Part shown: in pieces, positions 12,612 through 25,300 of the stretch | Layout of the letters: each line of letters starts with the position of its first letter | How positions within the stretch are numbered: position 1 is the stretch's first letter | From: Odiellus spinosus | Taxonomy: Eukaryota; Arthropoda; Arachnida; Opiliones; Phalangiidae | Direction of reading: 5' to 3' | DNA: 64,000 bases | Assembly (NCBI GenBank): GCA_963920705.1 | Contig: OY987234.1 | Span: forward strand, 7,017,851 to 7,081,850 | Notes under the pieces: generated by a model | What the model saw: the letters and a program-made list of their open reading frames with translations, nothing else | The model's database searches: none | What the model was told of the DNA's origin: nothing | Made by a program: the position numbers and the translations under genes

Positions 12612-13322
12612 GAGCTACGTTCATACTAGGCCTTGGAATCGATTTAAACCGTTTCAAAACATTTGTCTATTATCTAGAATTATGTGAACAAGAAACCATA
12701 TTTTTCTCGAATAGATTCGATTTCTCGAAAATGCTTCGGGAACCAGTTTCGTACCAATTCGGTTTCAGCAACCAATATATGAAGCTACAATAAATCGATT
12801 TATTAAGATAATGCGTGGACACGTGGCTCTTCAAACGATTCCTGGCGATTTTAATATCGGTTTTAAATTGATTTAGAAATGCGATTGACCGTAGCTTTGG
12901 TTGCATATAAAAAACTAAAATATAATGCCGATTTCAATTAGGAAATTTAATCGCAACAATAGAGCAATGAAAACCTGAAATTAATGTTAATATCAAATCC
13001 ACGGTACCAAGATTAAATATATTCCAAATTGAACAAAGGTGCATTAAAACGAATTCCATGAGCTACGGTAACACTAGCATTTCTTAATCGACTTGAAATA
13101 CTAAAATCAAACCGATATTCAAATCGCCAAGAATCGTTTTAAGCGCCACGTGTTCATGCATTATCTTTATAAATCGATTTATTGTAGCTTCATTTAACGG
13201 TTGTTGAAACTGGTTCCCGAAACAGTTTCGAGAAATCGAATCAAATCGATTCACACGACTCTAGCGAAACGTTTTGAAACGGTTTAAATCGATTCGAAGG
13301 CCTAGTATGAACGCAAGCTATG
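12612..13322. mobile_element. Repeat family B palindromic dimer (B2)
   Basis: A fold-back element with inverted arms of about 260-285 bases. The left arm (12612-12897) begins GAGCTACGTTCATACTAGGC and includes AATCGATTTAAACCGTTTCA. The right arm (13060-13322) is its reverse complement, with TGAAACGGTTTAAATCGATT and GCCTAGTATGAACGCAAGCT at its end. Matching inner blocks are GAAGCTACAATAAATCGATT on the left and AATCGATTTATTGTAGCTTC on the right, with CACGTGGC / GCCACGTG and CCTGGCGATT / TCGCCAAGAA near the arm bases. A spacer of about 160 bases separates the arms. Each arm equals one B monomer, as found alone at 1522-1718 and 59694-59842. It has no open frame. Confidence 0.85.
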
Positions 13323-14029
13323 GAGTAATAATATCGATAGGTTCTCTCATTGTTAATGATATAGATAATCATGCCATTGATTTTAACCCTCCCCAAAGGA
13401 ATTCGCAATAACATAATCGAATTTTACAGTCACTTATCTATTTTTACTAAACACACGAGAGTTAAGTTCAATTGGATTTCGACTCTCATTCGTATAAAAC
13501 TGCGAAAGAAGAAGAAAAAAAAATTCTATCGATTCGTTGAATCGAATTTTCATCAATCTGATCCTCGCGTCACTAACTTGGTTTTAAGAGCAGCCACGCG
13601 TCAATCCTTTTAAAGTCGATTGGGTTAAGAACAAAAAGAAAGCACTCGGAAACGGGGGAAGTATGAGAGGGTGGCAAAGTTTGGAAGTTCAATCAGTCAG
13701 TTAACCGCGCGTTTCCATTAAGAGCGAATAGATCAATGTTAGAACCCCAACAAAATCTTTAAAAACAAAACCTTTCTTTCTTTAGCTATACGTAGTTTTT
13801 TTGGTTATCCAACAAAAAAGTTTGCTTTTCGCAAATTCGATTTAAAAGCGCCCAAAAACTAGTCTCATCGCATCAATCAGATTCGCTTCGATCCACCATT
13901 CCCAAAAGAAAAAAAAAAGCCCTATTCACACGATCAAATAAAGATGAAATCAATCAAGAAACTAATTATTGTTTTAACTTCTGCCAACAGATAATCCAAC
14001 TGACATTAACGTATTACTATAGTCGAACC
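13323..14029. other. Unique AT-rich sequence, no gene recognised
   Basis: The frame at 13371-13613 is short and Lys-rich. Nothing else could be supported. Confidence 0.45.
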
Positions 14030-14188
14030 TAGAGGTCGGCGTTTGGACAAGATAATCCGTAAATATTTGGTTAATCAGGTACTTATGGATACAATTAGTT
14101 AAATATTCGCCATAACATTGCATGGATAATTTCAAATTATGAATAAAGTTAAGCAAACGGATATTTTATTGTCCAAACGCCGACCTCT
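14030..14188. mobile_element. Repeat family H copy 1 (H1), MITE
   Basis: Terminal inverted repeats AGAGGTCGGCGTTTGGACAA at 14030 and the reverse complement TTGTCCAAACGCCGACCTCT ending at 14188 match perfectly over 20 bases. The interior is AT-rich, with TTAATCAGGTACTTATGG and ATAACATTGCATGGATAA, which correspond in inverted orientation to the interior of H2. No coding content. Flanks CGAACCT and CGTACCA are similar but do not prove a target duplication. Confidence 0.85.
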
Positions 14189-16819
14189 CGTACCATCGAG
14201 CTCGATGTTATCCAACTACAGTTTTGGAAGAAAACTTTGAAAATACTCCTAAATTTGGCTTTAAAATTAAAACCTAATTAAATTGTCAATTTTTATTCAT
14301 TTTTTCTTAAATTATAGATTCTATATTTGCTTATATTCAACTAAAATTATTATAAATGGACGATAAAACTCGAGGTTATTCAACTGTAGTTGGATGAAAT
14401 ACTCGTGACTGGGGCTTTAAAAAAAGCTAGAATGGCAAAAAGGGAAATACAAATACAAAAAAATCCATGCAGAGTCAAAGCGTTTGTTCAACACTGACAA
14501 CGCTATAAAAATCGTTGAAATATATTGACAAGTGTTGAAAACAGAAATTGACACGGCGGGAGAAGAAAACTTTAAATCCCAATAGATCAAAACGCGGGGG
14601 TTGAGGGGTAAAGAAAGGGGAAGGGGAGGGTTTGCCCCATCGCGGCAGTGAGAGAGTATATAACGGCGGAATGACAAGCTCTCAATAATCTAGCGTGCCA
14701 GAAAACAATAAGATTCTTAAACAAAAACATACACCCCATATCTCTCTCCTTTTTGAAAAGACCTCCTCTCTAATATGGCAAGGGTATATATACCTCGATG
14801 GCGAGCTTAGAAAAAGATCCAAACACTATAAGGTCGTGATTGATTGAACGATTTAAACCAACAAAAATAAAATTCCTCTAGAAAACGCATTTATTTACAA
14901 GGAAGGATTCTGGTCTGAAAAAATAAATTGGCGTATTGCTAAACATAGAGTATTCTTATCACTTAATATGTAAACTATACGCAACTTTAGCACGTGACGC
15001 GTGCACGCGATGATTTCTTTATTTTTATACCGTTTTAAATACTATACGAAAAGTATTAGGCGCATTAATACACGGTGTTTAATCTCACAACGAGAAAAGT
15101 AGTTATTTTTATCAATTTGTAATTTTAACTAATCGTCGAACAGGTAAAAAGCTTACATAAAGGGTTAGGAGTCACTCAATATAAGTAAATGTTTCAATTT
15201 TAATCGTATCACTCCTAACATATCTATAGAACAAACCAGAGATGTCGCACACTTGCAAAAATCCCACGCATAATAATATCTGACACCCTTAAACGTTTTC
15301 CCGATTCCGAATTTATAATAATTTTATCGTGTGAAATTCGGCAGTCTATTAATGACGTCACGATCTGATAGCGCTGCAACCCGATAGCACACGCCACTGC
15401 ATTCGATTTTAAATTTAGAATTAGCGCGTGCCACGACGGAGGTTTTTAATTCTACTTAAAAGACCTAGAGGTCAAATTCTGGTTGGAATCGATATAGCGG
15501 CAGTGGTTTTCTAATGACGTAGTTAAAATTATAGGTTCTCGTATTCATTTTCTTTCGCTGATTTAATCTTGGTCGGGATGCGAGGATTATTTTAGTAGAA
15601 TTAAGAACAATGTTTAAAAACTGAAATTGGAATATTTTGGAAAATGTCCCTAACCCTTTGAATTCGTTCATTATTCAATCCGATGTCAAGTGTATATTAT
15701 TTTTGCCTTTGGACCATTCTAAGAGTGATTGTTCAACTTAAAGGTGGATATATATTATAGAGGCGATTCCGGGGGAGAAATTTCCCAGTTAGAGAATCAA
15801 TAGGGGTATTTATGATTCGAAAGGCGAAATAAACCGAATGAAGCCGAAAAACGTTAGCTCGGAACAGAACGTATAACAAATAAGGAAGTTTTAGGATTAG
15901 AAATAACCTTTTATGGCGCGAGTTTAACTTTATTCGGCTCTCATTGGCGGATGGTGGATTTAAAGTCGAAATTTGGTAGAATCTTCCTCGATACGAAGCT
16001 AAGGGGATGCTTATCATACGAGAGATTTACAAGACCCTAGAGCTTCGAATTTCGATGAACCTTCGCTTTGATACGGACTTAAAAGCTTGTATCGGAAATG
16101 ATTGTCTCGAATGGGGATATAGAGGCTCTCGCGATGTCGCCAACAGATGGAAAAGAAACAAGTACGAGTATTCGCGCTATCAAACCGAGTTTGCAAAGAC
16201 TACTTTCATTCTACCTAAGGAATAACATTACGTATCAATCCGCTTTAGTTACCCGCTTGATTACGAACTCCCGATGAACGAAATAACAGTCACGGATGGG
16301 GAAAGTTTTCAACGTTGATAAAGCAATACGGACTGCTTACGTTATTAGGATATTAAAACAGAAAGGTGGGGGAACCCGTCTTCTTACGAGGTTGAAACCT
16401 AAACCCGATTTGACTGACTATCGAGAAAAGTCCGTTTGCCTGCCAATGATGAGAGAAAATAGAAGGGAGGGGGTAAAGTAAAGGTGGAGGCGATCGAAGC
16501 GCCCCCCCCCCCCCCAAAGAGAGTGAGCTAATACCAGAGTGAGCGGCTTTATTCGACGCTTTTCTAACAGAAATAAAAGGAACTCTCTAACATCGAGAAG
16601 AAAAACCTGCTCGTGGCGTTAAGACTATTTCCTTTAAAATCTTCAAGAAAAAAAAAATTAAACGAAAAGGTACACATATAACCCCGAGAGTCTGCGGGAG
16701 AAAGCTTAGAAAACACGTTTTAAAACCAAAATACCAGGATATCTTATAAAAATGACAATAATAGTAAGCTGTTTGATCGATCCTTAATACAAATATTGAG
16801 TTCCTCTCGAGTTATGTAC
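14189..16819. other. Unique sequence with a C14 run, no gene recognised
   Basis: Contains a short inverted repeat TATCCAACTACAG (near 14211) and CTGTAGTTGGAT (near 14381), too weak to call an element, and a C14 run at 16502-16515. Frames here are short and dispersed. Confidence 0.45.
16502..16515 (+). repeat. C homopolymer, 14 bases
   Basis: A pure run of about 14 C; exact length may be unreliable because such runs are hard to sequence. Confidence 0.85.
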
Positions 16820-17285
16820 GACAATGGACCTATATCTTAATAAATAAAGATGAATAAAAAAATCTGGCGTTCATAAGCGTCCTCTAACGGCCAAAACAGT
16901 TCGGGAAAAAGTATAAGAACTAACAAAACCAGGTGCTTGTCTGAAGGGACGGAAATAAATTTTCTAATTTAACAATTGTCCAGTAACTTCCAAATTGGAC
17001 ATTTCTTGTACCAGAAAATACTTTTTCTTATCGGACAAATGTTCAGTGATACCCTTTCAAAAATAAAAAGTTACGGAACATTTGGAAAATTTATCTAACT
17101 ATGACCTTATTATTTCCGACCCTGCTTGTCTGTCATGAATAGAGAATAGACAAACATGGTTTTGTTGGCTCCTACTTTTGCATGCACTGTTTGGGCCATT
17201 AGAGGACGCTTATGAATAAAACCAGGTTTTGATATTAATTTTTAAGATCTAGGTGTGTCGATTTTTAAAAGTTCTAGATTCGAAT
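16820..17285. mobile_element. Repeat family C copy 2 (C2), interrupted by D1
   Basis: The left arm carries TTCATAAGCGTCCTCTAACG and GGCCAAAACAG; the right arm carries CACTGTTTGGGCCATTAGAG and GACGCTTATG, which are reverse complements. The right arm extends outward through CCAGGTTTTGATATTAATTT and ends near AAAAGTTCTAGAT; the left end appears clipped of the outermost TAGGACTTTTAACA. An independent MITE, D1, sits between the arms with its own direct-repeat flanks. No coding content. Confidence 0.8.
16944..17122. mobile_element. Repeat family D copy 1 (D1), MITE nested in C2, with target duplication
   Basis: The ends are GGGACGGAAATAA on the left and TTATTTCCGACCC on the right, which are inverted with one mismatch. 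The direct repeat TGCTTGTCTG lies immediately outside on both sides (16934-16943 and 17123-17132), as expected for a target-site duplication. The interior contains AATTGTCCAGTAA and TTATCGGACAAATGTTCAGT, which also occur in D2 at 59.3 kb. It has no open frame. A duplication of 8-10 bases is compatible with hAT-like or Mutator-like transposition; I do not assign a superfamily. Confidence 0.8.
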
Positions 17286-20200
17286 GACAGAGTTTGAAAC
17301 CCTAAAATTAATACCTTATGTACTCGTACTCCGCGCAAACTCGGGGGTGAAAGTGAAACGAATGACGTAAAGAGGGCACTTATATTACGGTACACTCTTA
17401 CCGAAGAAGACGAGAAAAAAGATAGAACGACGACAAAGGTACTTGTTTTCTAATGACAAAACAAACAAAAGAGAAGAGCCTGGCAAATTTCGGTGACGGC
17501 CCACTTTACGCAACCTCACCTTCTCTCCCCCGTCCCCCTGGGGTGGGGGCATCATAGCCCCATTAAAGAATTATTCTCCAGAAAAATATAAGCCCCACCC
17601 CACCACTTTTCGTTCCTTATCAACAACGCTATTTAAAGTAGGACTGTTAACCTAGTACTACAATAAAGCGTAAAAAGCTTGTTTTGTTTTTGCGTCATTA
17701 AAGACGAGTATATTATAAAGGCGGTGTGGCGAACGTTTCCCCAATCATCGATTTTGTCATTTCGTTTTCTTCGCCTCGCGACAAAAGATATAAAACGTAA
17801 AAGGCCCTTTATAATACTAAATTATACTTCTTTTATGGCAAAAATACGGAAAATGTAAGCCGTAAAAATAAAATGAGAAAAATACAAGTTTTAGAATGGC
17901 GTTATTAATCCCTATACCCCTACATATTTAAAAGGGAAAAAATTTGAATAAAACATGGAAATTCTCATCTCATCAATGCGAGGTCTCGAAAAAGGTGACG
18001 CGTTGTTACGAAGTATAAGAAACAAAATCAATATTGAGAACGTGTCTTTTTCAAAGGGAAAATGCAACCCGACTCAATTTGAAAATGTTTATTTAATAAA
18101 CCTTTTTTTTTTCTAAGCATGAAGGAGCATGGAGTTTCGTTAATAAATTTAATACTATTATAAATAGTGTAGCCAAATGTGCGAAAAAGGAATATTAAAA
18201 TTTAAATTAATCTTTAACAATTTATTATTCGAAACAGTACTCAAGCTCATTTTAAATTAGTTTTAGCGCATAGGGTTAGTCCGTAATTAGTAATTTTTAA
18301 CTCGATTGGACTTCGGTATCTCGTCGTTAACGAGTCACCGCCCAATGAGAAAGAGCGCACATAAAGTTAGGCCTAGTTTACAACCTATATATTAGAGAAT
18401 TTTCAATCTCGCCATGTATCCTTGTTAAGCATACTTGCCTAGAATGTTGAATATTGATTTTAGCTTAAAAAATTGGTTTAGAGCCTAATTATGGCATAAC
18501 TATTTTAAACGATAAGGAATAAATATAGCTGCATTCTCCCTTCAAGTTGATCTTTAATCAACGCGTTGTAGTAGCTATATCTACACGTACGCGTTCCCTT
18601 TCTTACTTCAATTTCTTAAAGTATATTATTCGCAAACATAATCTTTAAAGCTAACTTGGGTGTATATATATGAAAAAAAATCGATGTAAGGTGCGCGGGT
18701 GTGACGGCAAATAAAATTACAATGAAAGCTTCCGCCGCCATAAAGGAAAGAAGGAATGAACGTCGTTATACGTACATGTGGGTAGAAGGGGGGAGGAGGA
18801 ATAAAAGAAGATCCCAGCTATAGGAACACGGGGTGGGGGAGGGACAAACCGAAGAATTGTACCTAGAAAATAGTTGTCCTCATTTCCTCTATTTCCGACG
18901 AAGCTTTCTGGAAACTCTACAAAGCTACTTATTACGAAGAGGAAACTTTTTAACCCTTCGCCCGCGAGATGTTCGTTATCGATTCGTTAGGCTTAACTCC
19001 CACCCCCTTTTTTTCTTCCTTAAATGCATTTTTAATAATCGGAAATAAAAAGAGTCGGCGGCCGAACTAGGAATCGCGTGCCAGCTAAACACGACGAAGA
19101 CTATATAGGCATAGTATATAGTGTCCGAAGCGTAAAGAAAACCGGAATAACTAGCCCCCCGGTCAACTTCGTACGACCTCGCCCACGCTAACCGCGCTAT
19201 CGCTATTGTATTTGCTAGATTAAAAAAGCCAGAGACCTCGATACGTAGGGATACCTATATAAAGCCAATCCCCTCCCCTTGAAGTTGCCTTCTCCTTCCG
19301 AAAAAGAAAAAAAAAACCGACCGATCTTATCGCCGGAAGTTAGGCTTAAGTTTCTCAGTTAAGCCTTTGAAAACTCGCGTACCTCATCTACCGCCGGATT
19401 AATTTTACTTTCTATTTTAGCCCCCCCTGGTAGAGTTTTATCGAAAAACGTACATTTCAGACGTTGAATGACGTTGAGGCGTTGAAAAGAAAGACCTGAA
19501 TGTTACGCGTGACGTCATTTCACTGGGATTTAGTGACATGATAATTTTAATCGGGTTTTATTTCTCTAGGGGAATAGTGTGATAACTTTACGAAGATGTT
19601 ATAGTTCGATTGACGTACTTGAAAGTTCTTTTTTGAAGGACTTCAAAAAACGACTTTTCAATTGCCTTTACCCCATGCACATAGAAAAAGTATAAAGATT
19701 TTGTTTTCGTTGGGTACGAGGTTCCTTCAAGCATTGTTTGTCAGTTCTCGTACTTCTAATATAACCATTATTCTATAGCGTCTTGAAAGTCGCTACCAGC
19801 GGAGTCAATTCAAAAGCATTCAGTATTTACAATTCCAAGGTTAAGTAAACCAATTTTCAGTAATAATAAAAAGCGTTAAAATTGTTACGTCAAACTATAG
19901 TCCTTTAGAAGTAGAAAATAGTACAAAATTTAAAATTTTCCTTTTTATCTTTACGATTCCCAGGGGATGGTTACAACGAGGCAATGGGCAATTCAAAAAA
20001 ACGTGTAGATGGCTTGGAATCAGTTTAGTTGGAAAAATATGAACATTAAGAAAGAGGCTCTATAAGAGCTTGGGTTTAAAATCGACACCGTGATATCGCC
20101 GCATTTGACACCGGGGAATAAAAACTATTCGAGCGTAGCTAGAGAGCCCGAATATAGTATAGCTTCGAAGGTGATTTCAAGTTCATCCGCGGGGTCCTTA

Positions 20201-20939
20201 TATAGAGAAGGGGTGTGTTTATATATAGTTTTATATCTAGCTATCATATTTAGTTGTCTCTGGGGAGACCTTATTGTATATACGGAGCCAAAATACGTCC
20301 AGCAGTATCACGGCTTATAACTACCAGACACTCACTTCAAGATTTCAACCAATAGTACGAAGCTATCCTCCATCGATATATATACATTTTCAGATTTGTA
20401 TTATAAGGGCATATAGCTCTGTACGTACTGAAAACGAATTCCTTTTAAATATAACTAACCTTCAGGGTGTAGCGTCAGACTGAGTATATCTATTCGTAAC
20501 GTTAGATGTACATAATACCCCCGCACCCGCGCTATAGTACTTTAAATAGTCTATTTCGTGATATCATATTGATTTGGTAGCGCTTTCAAAGTGGTAGACT
20601 GCCTTTAACTCTAAGTAGGGCCTATATAAGGAAGCGAAAGAGATAAAGGGAAGACAAGTTTGAACGCGCTTACAATTAAGAGTGATATAGAAAACTGTAA
20701 TCGTGTCGAAAAAGAGTGAGGAGAATTCGCGTTTATATTAGGAAAGTATCAAAAAGGGAGTTGGGATCCGATTTTAAATGAAGACGGACAACTGACTATG
20801 AAAAATGGACACCGATTACTTGAAGAGATTTTAAACCATAACGCATTTGACGTCATTCCAGGTAAAAGAACTAATATAATTATCTCGAGGTAAGTCGTGT
20901 AAAGATTTTTTAAATAAAACTAACAAAAATCGGTGAAAA
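17286..20939. other. Unique sequence, no gene recognised
   Basis: GC-rich spots include a CCCCTGGGG palindrome near 17537. Short frames at 18833-19048 and 20090-20483 have no recognisable content. No dispersed repeat was matched. Confidence 0.4.
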
Positions 20940-21070
20940 ATCACGTAACATTTCCTGAATTTTCCAGACTTTTCTAGAACTTTCAAGCAGTTTCCAGAAT
21001 TTTCTAGACAGTCTCTCTAAGACTTTTCAGGAACCTTCTAAAACATTCTGGAAAAAGTTACGGACGTACG
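20940..21070. repeat. Degenerate TTTCTAGA/TTTCCAGA repeat with weak inverted ends
   Basis: Repeated variants of GAATTTTCCAGACTTTTCTA and CAGAATTTTCTAGACAG fill about 110 bases. The outer parts CGTAACATTTCC and the reverse complement of TCTGGAAAAAGTTACG form a weak inverted repeat. It may be an old MITE or a short satellite; the family is unknown. Confidence 0.5.
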
Positions 21071-21639
21071 CGTGTTTCATTAGACGCCACAAATAGCTCA
21101 ATAACTTAATCGCGTATGTTGTTTCTAAAAATTGAAAATTCTCTAGAACAATCGGGATAAAAGAAAGTTTCAGAGAGAGTGCCGTTAATTATTAAACGAA
21201 TAGTATAGGCGCTGCATACAAGAGGCATGAAATAAATATTTTTCAGGCAGTCCCCCTTTAAATTCGAAGAGATTCCTAGGGAAGAGACGAGCTAGGTTCG
21301 CGAGCGCGGGAATCGATAAGTTACTAAGAGAGTGTATAATGCCACACGGTCAGTTTTAAGAGGTCAACGTAGGGTTACAACGCGTAGTGTAGTAATCTAT
21401 AGCTTTCCTCGTATCTCAAACACTCTACGAGTTATCAGTTTAATAGTAGATTCGAGAATATCTGCATGTAGGTTTGGTATATCACGTTAAAATAACTTTC
21501 CCTTTTCTTATACTCGCAAATAACGTTTGGTTAGCCTATATACACGAGTTATCACGTAGATAATTTTATACTAGAGTTTAAATTTAAAGCAAATTGATCG
21601 TGGTAGATGTATTTAAGAGTTTAAGAAGATAAAATCGTA

Positions 21640-21770
21640 TAAATATATTAACTTACGAAACCCGTAACAAAATGAACACAGTTTCAAAAGAGGAAAATAA
21701 ACCACGATTGACTTACCTATAAGAAAAAAGAAAAAAAAGTGAAAATATAATTAGTATAATTATCACAATA
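21640..21770 (-). repeat. Repeat family J copy 1 (J1), with exon-like signals on the minus strand
   Basis: About 130 bases, from AAATATATTAACTTACGA to ATTAGTATAATTA, recur at 53977-54100 with small indels. On the minus strand the unit reads as a pyrimidine-rich tract ending TTATAG, then 60 bases, then GTAAGT, which is the pattern of a 3' splice site, an exon and a 5' splice site. In the second copy the middle is 56 bases, so a reading frame would not be kept. A transposable-element fragment is more likely than a duplicated exon. Confidence 0.65.
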
Positions 21771-22204
21771 ATAAAATAATGAATAATGGTATATATATAT
21801 CAGACAAATACAAAAACATCGCACACACCCTTTGGTGGCTTAAACTGGAAGTAACTTTACTCTCTCAAAAAGTTAACAAGACGCGTTCTAAAAATGAACT
21901 AGCAATTTCTTGCCCTTTTTAATTCGGCAAACGCGACAGTTCAAGGCGAGCGATATACGGGGTTGGATGGTTGGTTAATTACTTCCTTAAAATTTGTATA
22001 CGCCGACTAGTAATATGCGATTACGTAACGGACTACACTCTTTGGCAATGATAAATACGTAATAACTTTAGTTAAAGGCTCATACTCCGTACGTAGTGAG
22101 TGATCAACCTCTCGGTTCATGGTATTACATTCTGATTAGTAAATTGAAATAAAATAATCCCGTTGGAGGTTCGTTCCCTAGTTGGGAAAGAGTGTGATTA
22201 ACCA
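21771..22204. other. Unique sequence, no gene recognised
   Basis: AT-rich with short TA repeats near 21791. Nothing further supported. Confidence 0.45.
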
Positions 22205-22390
22205 ATGGGAGACGTTCCATCGGAAGAGGTATTCAAGAGGTTACCATTTCTGAACCAGGAGAGTATAAAGTATTTTATTAAGTCTTTCTTATCTTATAGA
22301 AGAAGAATGCTGACTACATTATCGAATAAGACAGCTGTGGAACTTGGAGATAATCAAATTGCGCTTAAACCTTTATCTAAGGTAAATCTC
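22205..22390 (+). other. Possible small coding exon or short ORF, unrecognised
   Basis: An ATG-initiated frame of about 61 codons, with G at +4 and an in-frame TAG about 36 bases upstream. It ends shortly after a possible donor (AAG then GTAAAT near 22383). Amino acids are mixed: acidic residues near the start (residues 3-8), an aromatic stretch near residues 23-31, a basic RRR cluster near residues 32-34. It lacks the low complexity of most frames nearby, and its codons are spread evenly. I recognise no family. A frame of this length is easily produced by chance in 64 kb, so it is listed as a candidate only. Confidence 0.15.
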
Positions 22391-25300
22391 TGAGTACCTT
22401 ACAAAAAAAATCTAAAATTCTCGGCGTCCCTTACAAAACATCTACAAAATCTTTTTGAAATCTCTTTAAATCTCAAAGGCAATGGACTGAACTTCGTTTT
22501 ACGTCAACATGGTGGATAAACATTTAATTGAGACTCTCTCGCTTGAGTCAAAGGGTAAGGGAATAGCCACGTACACCACGTTATCACGGCTAACCAAAAT
22601 ATCACCCATCGCTTAAATTAAAATTGCTAAAGTTAATCTCCGCCGCGCAATTTTGGTGGAAAGGGGAGTCTGAGAAACTTCGCGATTCACCGCGTTCATA
22701 CAGAAAATGTCACGAAGTCTCTTTAATGTTTATACGCTAAAAGAGTGTACTAAAATTTAGATACATCACGGTTGCGCGTGACGTCAGATCCCTAGCTTAC
22801 AGCGTGCTTTTCTGAGACCATTTTGTTTCGAATCTTATAGGGATCGTTAATGTAGAGGGGGACTTGACGCAACACGATACGCGCTCTTATATATTTGTCT
22901 ATTTGGGCGGAAAAATAAGGAATGGGGAAAGAGACTGTTGGGCGGATATACTTTTTTTAAAATAAGGGGTTTCCCCGACACGTGACAAGTGGCCATAATT
23001 TCGAGGCTTCGGGGGTTTAAACCCCCTCTCGCTATACTTATATATACTATATATAGTGTGAATTTCTAGGGGGAAACTTGTAATGTTCGCGCACGAACGC
23101 CGGGAGGAATCTCTTCGAATTCTCTCCAATTCAACCCTACATTTATATCCCCCTCCCACTAGCTTTTATAATACGGGCGTACTGCGCTATAGTCAATTTC
23201 ACCTCGAGTTTCTAGCGTGACCATAACGCCGCAGCCTCTTATCTCTATCATTTGTTTATTTGGATAAAAAGGGGGGTGCCTAATTTTGTACAAGCTACCA
23301 TCTCGAGGAAGGATTGACTAAAGCGATACGTTCCGGGGGCGGGAATGGGGGTTGTGGGAAGGCGAAAGGGTGGCGTACCCCCGTGAATAATGACATCGGA
23401 AAGTCTTCTTACTCGCCGCGAAAAATGATGGCGGATAAAAAGGCTTCTCGACTAGTTTTGGTTGCGAAAAGTTTCTACGGATTCGAGAAAACTTCAATAT
23501 ACTTTAGAACCCGTTGAGACTCCCATACACACAGAGAATACTGTTTCCGTGAATTCAGGATCGATAAGGAATGGTTTAGTAATCTTGTCTACAGCCACGT
23601 TTTTTTAGTATTTGTCGTTAGCCCCTGTAAAAGTGTTCCAGCCACTATGCCTCCATGTTCGGTATAAAGCCCACCACCAGGGGATGATCCCCAAGAAATA
23701 CTTCGTGAAAAAAATTATATCTCTTTTATAATAATAATATTTTTTACAACGAGGTTTTAAACAAGTACTGGGGCATAGTTTATTCTGGGTGGTTGGTATA
23801 ACATTTACAAACACTGAAAATTCAGAAATAAAATCTATGGTTTAAAATTAAATAGTGCCAAAAATTATTTAAAAATTAATCACCGAATACTAAATAAAAC
23901 TTTTAATAAATGTTAGACTTTTAAAAGTATTTAAGAGAAATTCGGTAGTTGATCCAATTTTTAGCCTAATTTGGGGGGGGGGAAGGGGGTTCCTTGATAT
24001 TTTAAAACTAATTCCGAATTGATCATCTTCTCTTTCCCAATTATTTCATTCCGCAGTTTCTGAAATTATACACACGAATAAAATTGATTAGCGTCAAATG
24101 ACCAAAATTGTTTTCCAATAAAGCCAGACATCTAATTTCGATACGAAAAAACTAATTTTGGCCGGAAAAATCCAGTAATCGATTTTCCTTCGGCGACATT
24201 TCTAATCCCAAATTTAAAAGTATTTTATTTTTATAAATTTCGGATTATTTATTTCGATTGGCGGAACACGAGCGTCGAAGGTGTGGTTTCTCGACGGGAG
24301 AAAATGAATTCCCTAACAGAAACTTTCCCAAAACTGTATACAAAGGCCTGGTTTTATTTTAACCCTATCTCTATCTCTCTTTCTCTCTTCGAATTCGACA
24401 TTCCTGTAAAATAACTTATCAGTTTTATTTTTATTTTATTTTCTATAGATTGTCGTATAGCTAGCTTTTCTTTCTCGGTTCGTCGATTTCGGTGGTCAGA
24501 ATGTTTTCCAAAAGTTGAATATAATGGGATTACCAGCCTTGTAAGGGAAGGACGAATTTCCTGGGGGGGGGGGGGCTAAACTCCCAAATTCCGAGCCAAA
24601 CTTTTCATATATAAATAACTCGGGAAGTTCCTAAACTTAGATTTTTTTCTGAAGCCTTGGGTAAAAGTTTGGGGTTAAAAAGGGGTGTTTTACAGTTTAC
24701 GAAATATATAACTAGTTCCATATTACATATAGAAAATTATTTTATACCATTACCAGTATCTCTGAAAGTTTAAATCGCGGAGATATATATGGTAATCGTA
24801 CCTTTAACGGGGATCAAAACTCAAAATGAAAATTACAATACGTTCGAATCAATTGACATCAGTCAATTTAACTAGTAAAAGGGTTTCTTTTAAAGTGAAG
24901 CTATCAAGGATTTTTTATTAACTACAAATGGATTTTGAGTAGGATTTTCGGAAAGATGGTTAGAAAAGATTCAAAATACATTTACGTATGTCATAGAAAA
25001 AATTATAGCGATAGAGAAAAAATACATTACTTTATAATCACCATTTTCTAAATTTTTACAGGAAGCGTAGCTATTGTAGAGCCTACGGTTGATTCTAACG
25101 CGTTCTGGCACGAGTTATATAGTCGCGAATTCACGCGGTCTTTTTCGCAAAAGTACTTGATCCAGGAAGCACTACTTTTCGTATGAAAATGATCGTTAAT
25201 TACCTTCCAGTAATATTAGCTATATATTTTCATTTTGAAGTTTCTTAAGAACGCGTCAATCCATAGGTTAAAAATGATACGGTGTTTTAATAGTGTGATA

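Noticed and set aside
14208-14396. Possible MITE with ATCCAACTACAG / CTGTAGTTGGAT ends
   Set aside because: The inverted match is only about 12 bases and the flanking bases do not continue it.
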